Positions 51,189-58,710 are shown, counted from the stretch's first letter. The stretch: 64,000 nucleotides of DNA from Bacillota bacterium (GCA_013178275.1 JABLWZ010000008.1:124001-188000); one strand, 5' to 3'. Notes: generated by a model from the sequence alone, not told the origin. Numbers and translations are program-made.

Positions 51189-51899
51189 TTATACAGCATT
51201 GCTTTGTTGCTCAATATCATACAGTCTTTTTTCTAATATTTTATTAATTTCCACTAATTTCATATATTCTCTATAGAATCCCCCGAAATATGCATCTAGT
51301 AGATTCGATTTAATTTCTGTTATAAGAGAGCCTGGTTTTGGATTAGATGAATCCTCTTTTAAAGTACCTTTTCTTTCCAACAACCTACCTTTACTTATTA
51401 CCATCATATTATCCAGCAATAAAGCCGAATCAACTTCAAACCCATTCTCCGGTAATACTAGTCTATATCTTTTATCTCCTGTAGGATTCTTACTTGGATG
51501 AAATGCTTTACTTAATTTATCGGTTGTCGAAGTAGAGGGTATTATAAGTAATTTATTGCCTGGTTTATCTAATACTAATAGGGGGTGTACATAGGAGTAT
51601 TCATAACTTAACCCTATATCGGCTAAAAATATATCTCCCGGCTTGATATCACTTATACCTAATTTACCAGTAGTAGCATCCTTTTCGTAAAAGTCGGTTT
51701 TCTTTCTACTAACTGTCCAATTTTGTAAACTCTTAGTTATGTCGCTAATTTCTTCTTCATTTACTTTATACGAACAATCATTAACGAAGTAAAAAACAGA
51801 TACTAAGAATTCTCTCCAACAAATATCAGAATCACTAGATTTTAAGGTATTAGATAAAGCTTTATTAAATTTGTTGAAATCAGGTCTAATCAACTTCAT
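51189..51899 (-). CDS. MazF/PemK-like protein carried by the transposon
   Basis: A 236-residue protein. Residues ~80-190 match the MazF/PemK endoribonuclease fold: LGISDIKPGDIFLADIGLSY (the GDIxxADx signature), PLLVLDKPGNKLLIIPSTST, and a later YRLVLPENGFEVDSALLLDN. It has an extra ~75-residue N-terminal helical part and a C-terminal helix. MazF toxins cut mRNA at short sequences. No clear antitoxin gene is adjacent. It may stabilise the element, act alone, or have lost its partner. Confidence 0.7.
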   Translation of the reverse strand: MKLIRPDFNKFNKALSNTLKSSDSDICWREFLVSVFYFVNDCSYKVNEEEISDITKSLQNWTVSRKKTDFYEKDATTGKLGISDIKPGDIFLADIGLSYEYSYVHPLLVLDKPGNKLLIIPSTSTTDKLSKAFHPSKNPTGDKRYRLVLPENGFEVDSALLLDNMMVISKGRLLERKGTLKEDSSNPKPGSLITEIKSNLLDAYFGGFYREYMKLVEINKILEKRLYDIEQQSNAV

Positions 51900-52001
51900 T
51901 CCTCCAATCCATCTTCTTTTTCGACAGAATGGAGGAAAATCCTTCTTGTTTTAAATTGTATATTATCATATAAAGCCTCATTTTTAATGCAAATATAAAA
52001 A

Positions 52002-52035
52002 ACAGGCAAGATGCTTTACAATACAGTTTGCCTGT
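52002..52035 (-). terminator. Insulating hairpin at the transposon's right end
   Basis: ACAGGCAA and TTGCCTGT form an 8-bp stem. On the minus strand it is followed by TTTTTT. It would stop transcription reading into the element from the right. Confidence 0.55.
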
Positions 52036-52131
52036 CTCATATATATTACATTATATTTTAAAATTTGTCAATAGAAACTATGGTTATTAGGTTGGTTATT
52101 TTTGATGTTAATACTCGCTCTATTTATAATC

Positions 52132-52157
52132 TTTGCACCTCAAAAGTGAACCCGTTA
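52132..52157 (-). repeat. Right terminal inverted repeat of the transposon
   Basis: 26 bp, exact reverse complement of 48582-48607. CTCATCCAT (52158-52166) outside it repeats the left flank. Confidence 0.9.
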
Positions 52158-52413
52158 CTCATCCATGGGGGCGCTTTATTTTTATTTACATTGAACCGGG
52201 TTTAATAGGGGCGCCCCCGTCCTTGGGGACAATTTTTCTTCTGTTTTTTAAGTAACTTTAAAGCGCCGCCCTCATCCATGAGGGCGCTTTATTTTATTTA
52301 CCTGAACCGGGTTTAATAGGGGCGCCCCCGTCCTTGGGGGCAATTTTTCTTCTGTTTTTTAAGTAACTTTAAAGCGCCACCCCTATCCTTAGGGGCACTT
52401 TTTTTACTTATTT
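52158..52413. repeat. Tandem terminator-hairpin array, right part
   Basis: Two further full units and one partial unit. Each unit carries a GCGCCGCCCTCATCCATGAG then GGCGC hairpin and a GCGCCCCCGTCCTTGGGGGC hairpin, both followed by T-rich tracts, joined by TTCTTCTGTTTTTTAAGTAA. The period is about 112 bp. The last unit is diverged (CCCCTATCCTTAGGGG). Confidence 0.75.
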
Positions 52414-52502
52414 TTCTCTTGTTTAAGCCACAATTTTAACCAATTTCTAATTTATAGTAATTTTTAGAAACTCTCGAATCTACTTTAAAGGAGGGTTAAC
52501 CC

Positions 52503-52772
52503 ATGTATCCTTATGGCCACCACATGATGTACGGAGGATTCCACTGGTTCTGGCCGGCTCTCGTCATCCTGTGCGTGGTAGTTTTCCTGGTCTTCGTCCT
52601 GCGCCGTCACTGTATGTACGGATACGGCTGCGGGATGCGCGGTTACTACCACCGGAGGGATGAAAAACGCTACCCCAGCTACCACGAACTGGTGGAAGAG
52701 GTGAACGGGCTCAAGGAGGAGATCAAGCGGCTGAAGGAAAAGCCCGCCGAGCCGGAACCCAGGACGGAGTAA
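52503..52772 (+). CDS. Small membrane protein, Gly/Tyr/His-rich with C-terminal coiled coil
   Basis: An 89-residue protein. The N terminus is rich in His, Met, Tyr and Gly (MYPYGHHMMYGGFHWFW). One membrane helix spans ~17-38 (PALVILCVVVFLVFVLRRH). A Gly/Cys/Tyr loop follows, and residues 60-85 form a charged helix (ELVEEVNGLKEEIKRLKEKP). The His/Met/Cys content might bind metal, but no family is recognised. A strong ribosome binding site (AAAGGAGGGTTAACCC) precedes it. Confidence 0.7.
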   Translation: MYPYGHHMMYGGFHWFWPALVILCVVVFLVFVLRRHCMYGYGCGMRGYYHRRDEKRYPSYHELVEEVNGLKEEIKRLKEKPAEPEPRTE

Positions 52773-52793
52773 CAGTTCGGAAGAAGGTTTAAA

Positions 52794-52823
52794 GGGGCGG
52801 TCCTTGGACAGCCCCTCTTCTTT
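52794..52823 (+). terminator. Terminator after the small membrane protein gene
   Basis: GGGGC-G-GTCC and GGAC-A-GCCCC pair with a small bulge, followed by TCTTCTTTT. Confidence 0.75.
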
Positions 52824-52844
52824 TCATGCTGCTGGCGTAATACG

Positions 52845-52869
52845 AAAAACCCCTGAAACCAGGGGTTTT
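52845..52869 (-). terminator. Terminator of tRNA-fMet
   Basis: AAAACCCCTG and CAGGGGTTTT form a perfect 10-bp stem. On the minus strand it is followed by TTCG. It lies 30 bp beyond the tRNA 3' end. Confidence 0.8.
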
Positions 52870-52896
52870 ACAGTATATCCGATTAGGTTGATTTCA

Positions 52897-52972
<76 letters not shown>

Positions 52973-53069
52973 ATGTCAGCAAGTTGTATCATATCATATT
53001 ATATTGCTTCTGGCAAATAGAAAATTCCTGCTGCCCTTCCTTTATTTTCAACCGGCCTTCATACTGTTT

Positions 53070-53098
53070 AAAAAGATCGAACCAGGCCCGCGCCTGGT
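53070..53098 (-). terminator. Terminator of the transglutaminase gene
   Basis: ACCAGGC and GCCTGGT pair around a 4-nt loop. The minus strand continues TCGATCTTTTT. It lies about 40 bp beyond the stop at 53137. Confidence 0.6.
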
Positions 53099-53136
53099 TA
53101 TTGCGGCTTTCCTCATACAGTTTCACTGGCTTATCC

Positions 53137-54012
53137 TCAGTGGAGGCTGAGGGTGGTGACGCGGTGGGTCTGGTTGAACAGTTCCTGGTCAGGGTCCAGG
53201 TACCTTTCGGACAGGGACCTCACGAAGCCGTCCGGTCCCACATACCCCGCGTCCCAGGTGGTATCCACCGAGACCCAGCGCCCGTCTATCATTACCTCGT
53301 TCCAGGCATGCTTCTCGGCGGCGCCGTTCGGGTTGACGCCCTCGCCGTAAACGATCCGGGTCGGCAGTCCTGAGGCGCGGGCCAGGGCGGCTACCGCGAA
53401 GCTGTAGTCGCGGCACATCCCCTTCCGGTTCTTTATCGTCTCGCTGGCCAGGGTCAGCTTGTTCTCACCGTTTTGATAGGCCACCACGTCGTATTCGATG
53501 TTGCCCGCCACCCAGTCGTGGATGGCGGTCAGCTTCTCCATTTGGCTGTACTCGGGCTTGGCGATGCTCTTGGCGAGGGCCGCCACCTCCGGGTTTTGAC
53601 TGTCCACATACCCCGACGGGTCTGTATAACGGGTGTCCGTGGAGCTGTTTTGGACCTCGAAACGGATCGTCCCATCGAAGCTCTGCGAGTCCTTGCCCGC
53701 CCAGATGGTGTACTTCCCAGGGCCGAAACGGAGCGGCACCGAAAGGTTAAAGCGGCCCTGATCGACCTTGGCGGGGTAGGTCTCGATCTCTCCCGCCGGG
53801 CCCCGGATGCAGGACCAGACCTGTTCCAGGCTGGATTCGCCGTCCACGGTCAGCGAGCCGTGACAGTCGGTCCCGCTGGTGGAGGTGATGTTTATCTCCG
53901 GGGACTGGTAGCTGATCAGGTAAGCGGCGTCAGCCGGCCCGGTGGTGACCAATCCCGAAACGGCCACCAACAGGGTGATAATCAAAACCTTCGCCCATCT
54001 GGCTGTCTTCAC
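53137..54012 (-). CDS. Secreted transglutaminase-like protein under c-di-GMP control
   Basis: A 291-residue secreted protein. Signal peptide at residues ~1-29 (VLIITLLVAVSGLVTTGPADA). An N-terminal beta domain follows (~30-125). A transglutaminase-like cysteine protease-fold domain spans ~150-270, with Cys200 in RKGMCRDYSFAVAALARASG, His235 in EKHAWNEVMIDG and Asp250 in VSVDTTWD, so the catalytic triad is complete. Start GTG 54012, after AGAAGGTGACGGTCC. Two c-di-GMP-I riboswitches with terminators lie directly upstream, implying control by the second messenger that governs the motile/sessile switch. A role in surface or envelope protein processing fits, but the substrate is unknown. Confidence 0.85.
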   Translation of the reverse strand: MKTARWAKVLIITLLVAVSGLVTTGPADAAYLISYQSPEINITSTSGTDCHGSLTVDGESSLEQVWSCIRGPAGEIETYPAKVDQGRFNLSVPLRFGPGKYTIWAGKDSQSFDGTIRFEVQNSSTDTRYTDPSGYVDSQNPEVAALAKSIAKPEYSQMEKLTAIHDWVAGNIEYDVVAYQNGENKLTLASETIKNRKGMCRDYSFAVAALARASGLPTRIVYGEGVNPNGAAEKHAWNEVMIDGRWVSVDTTWDAGYVGPDGFVRSLSERYLDPDQELFNQTHRVTTLSLH

Positions 54013-54039
54013 GGACCGTCACCTTCTCTCGTCAAGATT

Positions 54040-54074
54040 TAAAAAACCTGCTCGCCAGCAGACGAGTAGGTTTA
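54040..54074 (-). terminator. Riboswitch expression-platform terminator (proximal)
   Basis: Read on the minus strand, AAACCTACTCGTC pairs with GGCGAGCAGGTTT around TGCT, followed by TTTT. It lies between the proximal aptamer and the ribosome binding site of the transglutaminase gene, so ligand binding probably controls whether it forms. Confidence 0.75.
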
Positions 54075-54087
54075 ATAAAACCCTGAT

Positions 54088-54170
54088 TCGGCAACTGGCT
54101 GACGTAGCGTAAAACGCCTTAGTCCCTGTAGCTTTGCGCCGCCACCTTTCGATGGCTTTGCCCTTTTCGG
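54088..54170 (-). promoter_or_regulatory. Cyclic-di-GMP-I (GEMM) riboswitch, proximal copy
   Basis: On the minus strand the aptamer reads GGCAAAGCCATCGAAAGGTG then GCGGCGCAAAGCTACAGGGA, CTAAGGCG and finally GTCAGCCAGTTGCCG. These match the conserved GGCAAA, CGAAAG, CGCAAAGC, GGGxCTA and CAGCCxGxTGCCG blocks of GEMM-I. It is nearly identical to the copy at 54241. The downstream terminator at 54040 acts as expression platform. Confidence 0.88.
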
Positions 54171-54191
54171 AGGTATTGAATTTTTTGGCAA

Positions 54192-54224
54192 AACAAAAAC
54201 TGCACTCGCCAGATGCGGGTGCAG
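54192..54224 (-). terminator. Riboswitch expression-platform terminator (distal)
   Basis: On the minus strand CTGCAC-C-CGC and GCG-A-GTGCAG pair with one mismatch, followed by TTTTTGTTTT. It lies just after the distal aptamer. Confidence 0.7.
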
Positions 54225-54240
54225 CAATGCTCATATCTTT

Positions 54241-54322
54241 CCCGGCAACTGGCTGACATAGCGGTAAACGCCTTAGTCCCTGTAGCTTTGCGCCGCCACC
54301 TTTCGATGACTTTGCCTTTTTC
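54241..54322 (-). promoter_or_regulatory. Cyclic-di-GMP-I (GEMM) riboswitch, distal copy
   Basis: The minus strand reads GGCAAAGTCATCGAAAGGTG then GCGGCGCAAAGCTACAGGGA, CTAAGGCG and GTCAGCCAGTTGCCGGG, with all GEMM-I consensus blocks. Upstream of the proximal copy in the same leader, so the gene has two riboswitch-terminator units in series. Confidence 0.88.
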
Positions 54323-54413
54323 GGTTTTTTCTCAAATATATCTTAAGCAAAACTTTCCTTATTTGTCAATGATCCGAGTAACTTTTTGTCGATTTTTTTA
54401 AGGTATGGTCTTT

Positions 54414-55085
54414 TTAGTGTCCGAAAAGGTGGTTCCCTATCCGTACCGACATCTTCCTCGACCACATGAAGGCGTTGCTGGTCTTGGCCGGGTTGAAGAA
54501 AAAGATGCTGTTGTAGGTGGGGTCCCATCCCTTCAGGGCATCGACGGCCGCCCGCCGGGCTTCGGCGGTGGGCGTCTTGTTGATCTGCCCGTTCTGCACC
54601 GATTCGAAGGCCCCCGGCTGGTAGATCACCCCGGCGATGGACTTGGGGAACTTCGGGTTCTGGACCCGGTTCAGGATGACCGCTCCCACCGCCACCTTTC
54701 CGACGTATGGTTCGGCCTCGGCCTCACCCATGATCAGACGCGCGAGCAGCTCCGAACTGCCGCCCGAGGGTGCCCCACCGTATCCTGGCCCGCCGGACAG
54801 CCCCATGGCCGCCCGGGTCGCGGTCCCGATCATCCCGTCCGCCTCCAGGCCGTTTCTCCTCTGAAAGGACTTAACCGCCTGCGAGGTTTCCGTACCGTAT
54901 ATACCGTCAATACTTCCACCATAGTAGCCCCATTGTTTCAACTTCCACTGGCAGGTGCTGACGTCAGACCCCTGGCTCCCCCAGGCCAGTAACGCCGCCA
55001 TGGCCGGAGTGAAGGTCGCCAGTGAGAAAACCACGATTAAAAGCAGAGTCAGTCCAGTTTTGGAGATCCGGTTCTTTAAAAACAT
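54414..55085 (-). CDS. sleB: SleB-type spore cortex/cell-wall hydrolase with peptidoglycan-binding domain
   Basis: A 223-residue secreted protein (ATG 55085 behind AAGGGGGTAACC). It has a signal peptide (TLLLIVVFSLATFTPAMA) and a PG_binding_1 domain at ~40-95 (GSDVSTCQWKLKQWGYYGGS, then SIDGIYGTETSQAVKSFQ). The C-terminal Hydrolase_2/SleB domain has ELLARLIMGEAEAEPYVGK with the catalytic Glu, and FFFNPAKTSNAFMW. SleB is a lytic transglycosylase of spore cortex during germination. It is just upstream of the c-di-GMP leader on the same strand. Confidence 0.9.
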   Translation of the reverse strand: MFLKNRISKTGLTLLLIVVFSLATFTPAMAALLAWGSQGSDVSTCQWKLKQWGYYGGSIDGIYGTETSQAVKSFQRRNGLEADGMIGTATRAAMGLSGGPGYGGAPSGGSSELLARLIMGEAEAEPYVGKVAVGAVILNRVQNPKFPKSIAGVIYQPGAFESVQNGQINKTPTAEARRAAVDALKGWDPTYNSIFFFNPAKTSNAFMWSRKMSVRIGNHLFGH

Positions 55086-55201
55086 GGTTACCCCCTTGTT
55101 AAAAAAAATGATGGACAAAATCGGTTTTGTTCATCGGAGGTATTCTATGTCAGCCCACCCCGGCTGTCAACCTATCACTTTTTGGAAAGTTGTCTCTCGC
55201 A

Positions 55202-55235
55202 TAGAAAAACCGCTGACCCTTCGGAAAGCGGTTTT
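55202..55235 (-). terminator. Terminator of the PurF-like gene
   Basis: AAAACCGCT and AGCGGTTTT form a perfect 9-bp stem. The minus strand continues TTCTAT. It lies 27 bp past the stop. Confidence 0.75.
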
Positions 55236-55261
55236 GATCGGTTTGGGCGGCAGCCGGTTCC

Positions 55262-56677
55262 CTATTCCTTCCCGTTCCAGCAGTAGGTGCAGATCTTGTC
55301 CGCGTCTATGCCTATCGCGTCGAGCATGTCGTGGATGTTCTGGTACTTCAGGGTCGAAAAGTTCAGCCGCTTGCTGATGCACTCCAGCATGCAGCTGTAC
55401 CTGTCGGTCGCCGGGTCGCAGTAGGCTTGAAGGTTCTCGGCCTCGGGCTCTTTTCCCTCCAGCTCGATGATGGCCTGCCGGGCGGCTAGGTCCAGCTCCG
55501 ACCGGGAGGTCGAGAAGTTCAGGTACTTGCAGCCGAACACGATGGGGGGGCAGGCCGACCGGATGTGGACCTCGCGCGCGTCGCAGCTGTACAGCAGGTC
55601 CACGGTTTCCCTCAACTGGGTACCGCGAACGATCGAGTCGTCGCAGAACAGCAGGCGTTTGCCCGAGACCAGCTCCGGGATCGGCATCAGCTTCATCCGG
55701 GCGACCAGGTTCCTTATGTCCTGGTCCTGCGGCATAAAGCTCCTCGACCAGGTCGGGGTGTATTTTACAAAGGGACGTCCATAGGGCACCATGGACTGGT
55801 TCGAGTAGCCGATGGCATGTCCGAGTCCCGAGTCAGGGACCCCCGCGACCATGTCTATCTCCACGTCGTCGTTGCGGGCAATCGCCGCGCCGTTGCGGTA
55901 GCGCATCACCTCGACGTTCATTCCCTCGTAGGTCGAGGACGGGTAACCGTAATAGACCCACAGGAAGGCGCAGATCCTCATCTTGTCCCGAGGCGGCGAG
56001 ACCTGCTGCACGCCGTCGGGGGTCAGGAGGACGATCTCCCCCGGGCCCAGCTCGTAGTCGAAGGCGTACCCGAGGTTCACGAAGGTGCAAGACTCGAAGG
56101 AGACGCAGAAGGCGCCCTCTTTCCTGCCCACTATCAGCGGGGTCCGGCCCAGCTTGTCCCGCGAGGCGTAGATCCCTTCGGGGGTCAGGAGCATGATCGA
56201 ACAGGACCCCTGGATCAGCTCCTGCACCTTTAACAGGCCCTCCCTGAATGTGGCCTCGTGGTCTATGATCACTGACACCAGCTCGGTGGTGTTGATAGCG
56301 CCCCGGTTGGTCTCCAGGAAGTGGATGTTTCTCTGCTTGTTGAAGGCGTTTTCGGTTATCTCGTCCAGGTTGTTGATCTTCCCCACGGTGCTTATCGCGT
56401 AGTGACCCAGGTGGGAGCGGACCGTCAGGGGCTGGGGGTCGGTGTCGCTGATGCAGCCGATACCCATGCTGCCCTTGAACCTCATCAGCTGGGACTCGAA
56501 CTTGGCCCGAAACTGGGTGTTTTCGATATTGTGGATCGAACGGTTGAAGCTGCCTCCACCCCAGATCGCCATCCCTCCCCGGCTGGTTCCCAGGTGCGAA
56601 TGGTAATCCGTGCCGAAGTACACATCCATTACACAGTCTTCTTTAGAGGCTACCCCGAAAAATCCGCCCAAAGCCAT
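55262..56677 (-). CDS. Amidophosphoribosyltransferase-like protein lacking the N-terminal catalytic cysteine
   Basis: A 471-residue homologue of PurF. The N-terminal Ntn domain has GGFFGVASKEDC, FGTDYHSHLGTSRGGMAIWG and GHYAISTVGKINN. PurF starts with a free Cys (CGVFGI) that splits glutamine. Here that position is Gly (LGGFFGV), so glutaminase activity is not expected. The C-terminal phosphoribosyltransferase domain has MVAGVPDSGLGHAIGYSNQS and the PRPP loop LLFCDDSIVRGTQLRETV, both intact, and a CTYCWNGKE C-terminal CxxC. It may use free ammonia or have another role. The true purF of the organism is probably elsewhere. Confidence 0.85.
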   Translation of the reverse strand: MALGGFFGVASKEDCVMDVYFGTDYHSHLGTSRGGMAIWGGGSFNRSIHNIENTQFRAKFESQLMRFKGSMGIGCISDTDPQPLTVRSHLGHYAISTVGKINNLDEITENAFNKQRNIHFLETNRGAINTTELVSVIIDHEATFREGLLKVQELIQGSCSIMLLTPEGIYASRDKLGRTPLIVGRKEGAFCVSFESCTFVNLGYAFDYELGPGEIVLLTPDGVQQVSPPRDKMRICAFLWVYYGYPSSTYEGMNVEVMRYRNGAAIARNDDVEIDMVAGVPDSGLGHAIGYSNQSMVPYGRPFVKYTPTWSRSFMPQDQDIRNLVARMKLMPIPELVSGKRLLFCDDSIVRGTQLRETVDLLYSCDAREVHIRSACPPIVFGCKYLNFSTSRSELDLAARQAIIELEGKEPEAENLQAYCDPATDRYSCMLECISKRLNFSTLKYQNIHDMLDAIGIDADKICTYCWNGKE

Positions 56678-57142
56678 ACACTCCCTTAAACTCTTTTTGC
56701 CGCATCGATCAGCGCGGTAGACGAAGCCAAAGTATACATTATAATCCAGCAGCGATATTCTCTATCATATACGGAAAGGGGGCCGGGTACAACCCTGTAA
56801 CTTGCTGGGGGGGTAAAATAGCCAGGCCGGCAGTCCTCGATAATACTGATTTTATTAAATCATTTGTATTTAATATATTTTTAATATTTAAATGCATTTC
56901 TTGCCCATTTGATGAGGGTCCGGGCATACCTCGGGAAACCTAGAGACCTTTGGAGATAGTATAAAAAGAGGAGTGCGACACGCCCTGTTTCTCATAATTT
57001 TGCACCTTGATTTTGTTATAATATTTTATAGCAGCCCGCGTTTTATAATATTTTTACATTTTTTTCACAAATAAACCATGCCCTTTTTAAAAAGCCAAAG
57101 TGTAGACAAATGCCCTTCTAAAATATTGACACATGTGCACCA
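56678..57142. other. AT-rich intergenic stretch, no gene seen
   Basis: This contains no supported gene. It is AT-rich (for example TTTGTATTTAATATATTTTTAA) and ends at the dispersed element at 57143. It may contain promoters for the PurF-like gene, but none is clear. Confidence 0.4.
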
Positions 57143-57406
57143 GCATTCAATCAGCCCCAAATAGTGGACATACTCTGTGGGGCATGAGCCCCTTATGGCG
57201 CGGAGCGTCTTTCTGCCCTGTGAAGGTCGACCGGCAGAATGGGGCGAGCGACAGGAGGTCGCGAGAAAGCAAAGTGCAAGGATGCACGTTTTGCTTTTTC
57301 CCAACCCCTTTGTGCATGTCAGCCTGAACAGTTGGCAGAACAGCGACGGGAATACCGGGCGACAGGACACCACAGAGTATGGCCCGGCCCTGATGAGATT
57401 GAATGC
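57143..57406 (+). ncRNA. Dispersed structured element, intermediate copy (A)
   Basis: Bounded by GCATTCAATC (57143-57152) and GATTGAATGC (57397-57406), a perfect 10-bp inverted pair. Inside are CTGCCCTGTGAAGG...GGCAG, the core GGGGCGAGCGACAGGAGGTC then GCGAG (57241-57265), and a long hairpin AAAGCAAAGTGCA/TGCACGTTTGCTTT (57266-57297) around AGGA. Compared with the 29.7-kb copy, the hairpin stem sequence changes on both sides while the loop is conserved. Family relationship to known RNAs is not established. Confidence 0.65.
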
Positions 57407-57564
57407 GGCCTTTGGGTGTGGTGTAGTTTTTTATCGACAGGCTGGCCCTTTTTAAAGGGCGTCCGTTAATACAATAACTGTGGTTAGGGATTGACGCTGT
57501 CCAATTTGTTAAGAGGCAAGCCTTGAGGCAAGCCCATCGAGTCAAGCCCTGAGGCAAGCTCTGA

Positions 57565-57600
57565 ATAGAATCCACCCTTTACGGGGTGGGTTCTATTTCG
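57565..57600 (+). terminator. Hairpin terminator upstream of hicAB
   Basis: ATAGAATCCACCC and GGGTGGGTTCTAT pair over 13 bp with one G-T pair, followed by TTCG. No gene obviously ends here; it may terminate transcripts from the element at 57143. Confidence 0.6.
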
Positions 57601-57723
57601 TCTTGGTCTCCCCCGCTCCAGCACCCCTTTAACTACGCTCTTATTTTGTAAAACATTCATCTAGCTCAGAACAAAAACCGTCACTTGTCCAGCTAACTTT
57701 TTACGTAATTTAAGTATTTTTGC

Positions 57724-57752
57724 TGGACATTACGTAATTTACGCAATATAAT
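57724..57752 (+). promoter_or_regulatory. hicAB promoter with palindromic operator
   Basis: TGGACA (57724-57729), a 17-bp spacer and TATAAT (57747-57752) form a near-consensus promoter. The spacer contains TTACGTAATTTA, and the same TTACGTAATTTA lies about 30 bp upstream. The palindrome TTACGTAA in both suggests HicB-mediated autoregulation. Confidence 0.7.
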
Positions 57753-57777
57753 ATAAACAAGAAAGGAGGTTACATTG

Positions 57778-57954
57778 ATGAAGCGACGGGACTTGGTAAG
57801 GCAACTCGAAGCCAACGGCTTCCGCAAGGTAAGGGATGACGGAAGACATAGCATCTATAAAGCCCCTGACAAGAGAATCGTACAAGTCCCGAGGCACACC
57901 GAAATCAACGAAAACACAGCCAAGAAAATCCTAAAGGACGCGGGGTTAAAATAG
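57778..57954 (+). CDS. hicA: HicA-type mRNA interferase toxin
   Basis: A 58-residue protein, MKRRDLVRQLEANGFRKVRD then DGRHSIYKAPDKRIVQVPRH. It has the HicA fold with the conserved GFxxxRxxGSHxxY-type region (GRHSIY) and VPRHTEIN. HicA cleaves mRNA and is neutralised by HicB, encoded 72 bp downstream. Behind AAAGGAGGTTACATTG. It is too short to be picked by simple length filters. Confidence 0.9.
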   Translation: MKRRDLVRQLEANGFRKVRDDGRHSIYKAPDKRIVQVPRHTEINENTAKKILKDAGLK

Positions 57955-58026
57955 ACCCCCCAACGCCCTTGGGTTTAAATAAAAATATAACATAAAATAA
58001 TAAAAAACTAGAAAGGAGATACTGCC

Positions 58027-58404
58027 ATGGAATATATTTATTCTGCCGTATTTGATCACAATCAAGACGACGGCAGTTATACGATTACCTTCCCCGATTT
58101 ACCCGGTTGCATCAGCGAAGGCAAATCTCTAACCAACGCTTTCGATATGGCTCAAGATGCTTTAACCCAGTGGATCGAGTATCTGCTGGATGAAAAGCAA
58201 ACTCTTCCACCTCCCAGCGATATTAAAACAATTGCGGTTAAATCGAATCAGTTTGTAAATCTTGTTCGCGCTACCATACGTGATAACCGCGCAGTGCGAC
58301 GTACCGTTAGCATTCCTAGCTGGTTAGACGTAAAGGCTGCTGATGCCGGTATCAGTTTGTCCAAGGTTCTCCAGGAGGCTTTGCGGGAAAAGTTAAGATT
58401 GTAA
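58027..58404 (+). CDS. hicB: HicB-type antitoxin
   Basis: A 125-residue protein. The N-terminal HicB domain has FDHNQDDGSYTITFPDLPGC then ISEGKSLTNAFDMAQDALTQ. The C-terminal ~45 residues form a DNA-binding domain (VRRTVSIPSWLDVKAADAGI, then SLSKVLQEALREKL). HicB binds and blocks HicA and represses its own operon at palindromic sites. The ribosome binding site AAAGGAGATACTGCC precedes the ATG. A terminator follows. Confidence 0.92.
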   Translation: MEYIYSAVFDHNQDDGSYTITFPDLPGCISEGKSLTNAFDMAQDALTQWIEYLLDEKQTLPPPSDIKTIAVKSNQFVNLVRATIRDNRAVRRTVSIPSWLDVKAADAGISLSKVLQEALREKLRL

Positions 58405-58410
58405 CGATTA

Positions 58411-58446
58411 AGAGCCGGGTTAATCGCCCGGCTCTCTCCTTTTTTC
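58411..58446 (+). terminator. Terminator of hicAB
   Basis: AGAGCCGGG and CCCGGCTCT form a perfect 9-bp stem, followed by CTCCTTTTTTC. Confidence 0.9.
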
Positions 58447-58710
58447 TATTTCAAATCAATTATTGCTTCGATTTACTTTATTAATCTTTTCCTCCATATT
58501 CCCCAAATAATGGATTCAAAGGTTAATATCAAGTCAAATGGTATTTATACATTTTTATTGCACCCCTTTTAAGGAGTACTCTTCAGTGGAATGGACTGAT
58601 GTTTTTAGTCAGTGAGATTTGAGTGGCCTTCGTGTTTATAAAAAAGTTCTCTATCGATTTTATACGAGTGATCTAAAGGTGTTCCATTCGGACTCTATTT
58701 AACAACTATA
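58447..58710. other. AT-rich intergenic stretch, no gene seen
   Basis: No reading frame or structural RNA is supported between the hicAB terminator and the tRNA terminator. Confidence 0.5.

Larger units (their letters stand above)
48582..52157. mobile_element. Complete transposon with 26-bp perfect inverted ends and a MazF-like passenger
   Basis: The 26 bases 48582-48607 (TAACGGGTTCACTTTTGAGG then TGCAAA) are the exact reverse complement of 52132-52157. CTCATCCAT occurs directly outside both ends (48573-48581 and 52158-52166), a 9-bp target duplication. Removing the 3576 bp rejoins a repeat unit of the terminator array. Content: a ribbon-helix-helix-like gene (48836), a large DDE-type transposase (49090), and, reversed, a MazF/PemK-like gene (51189). 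Hairpins insulate both ends (48625-48666 and 52002-52035). The element is AT-rich against the GC-rich host. I cannot place the transposase in a named IS family. Confidence 0.85.
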
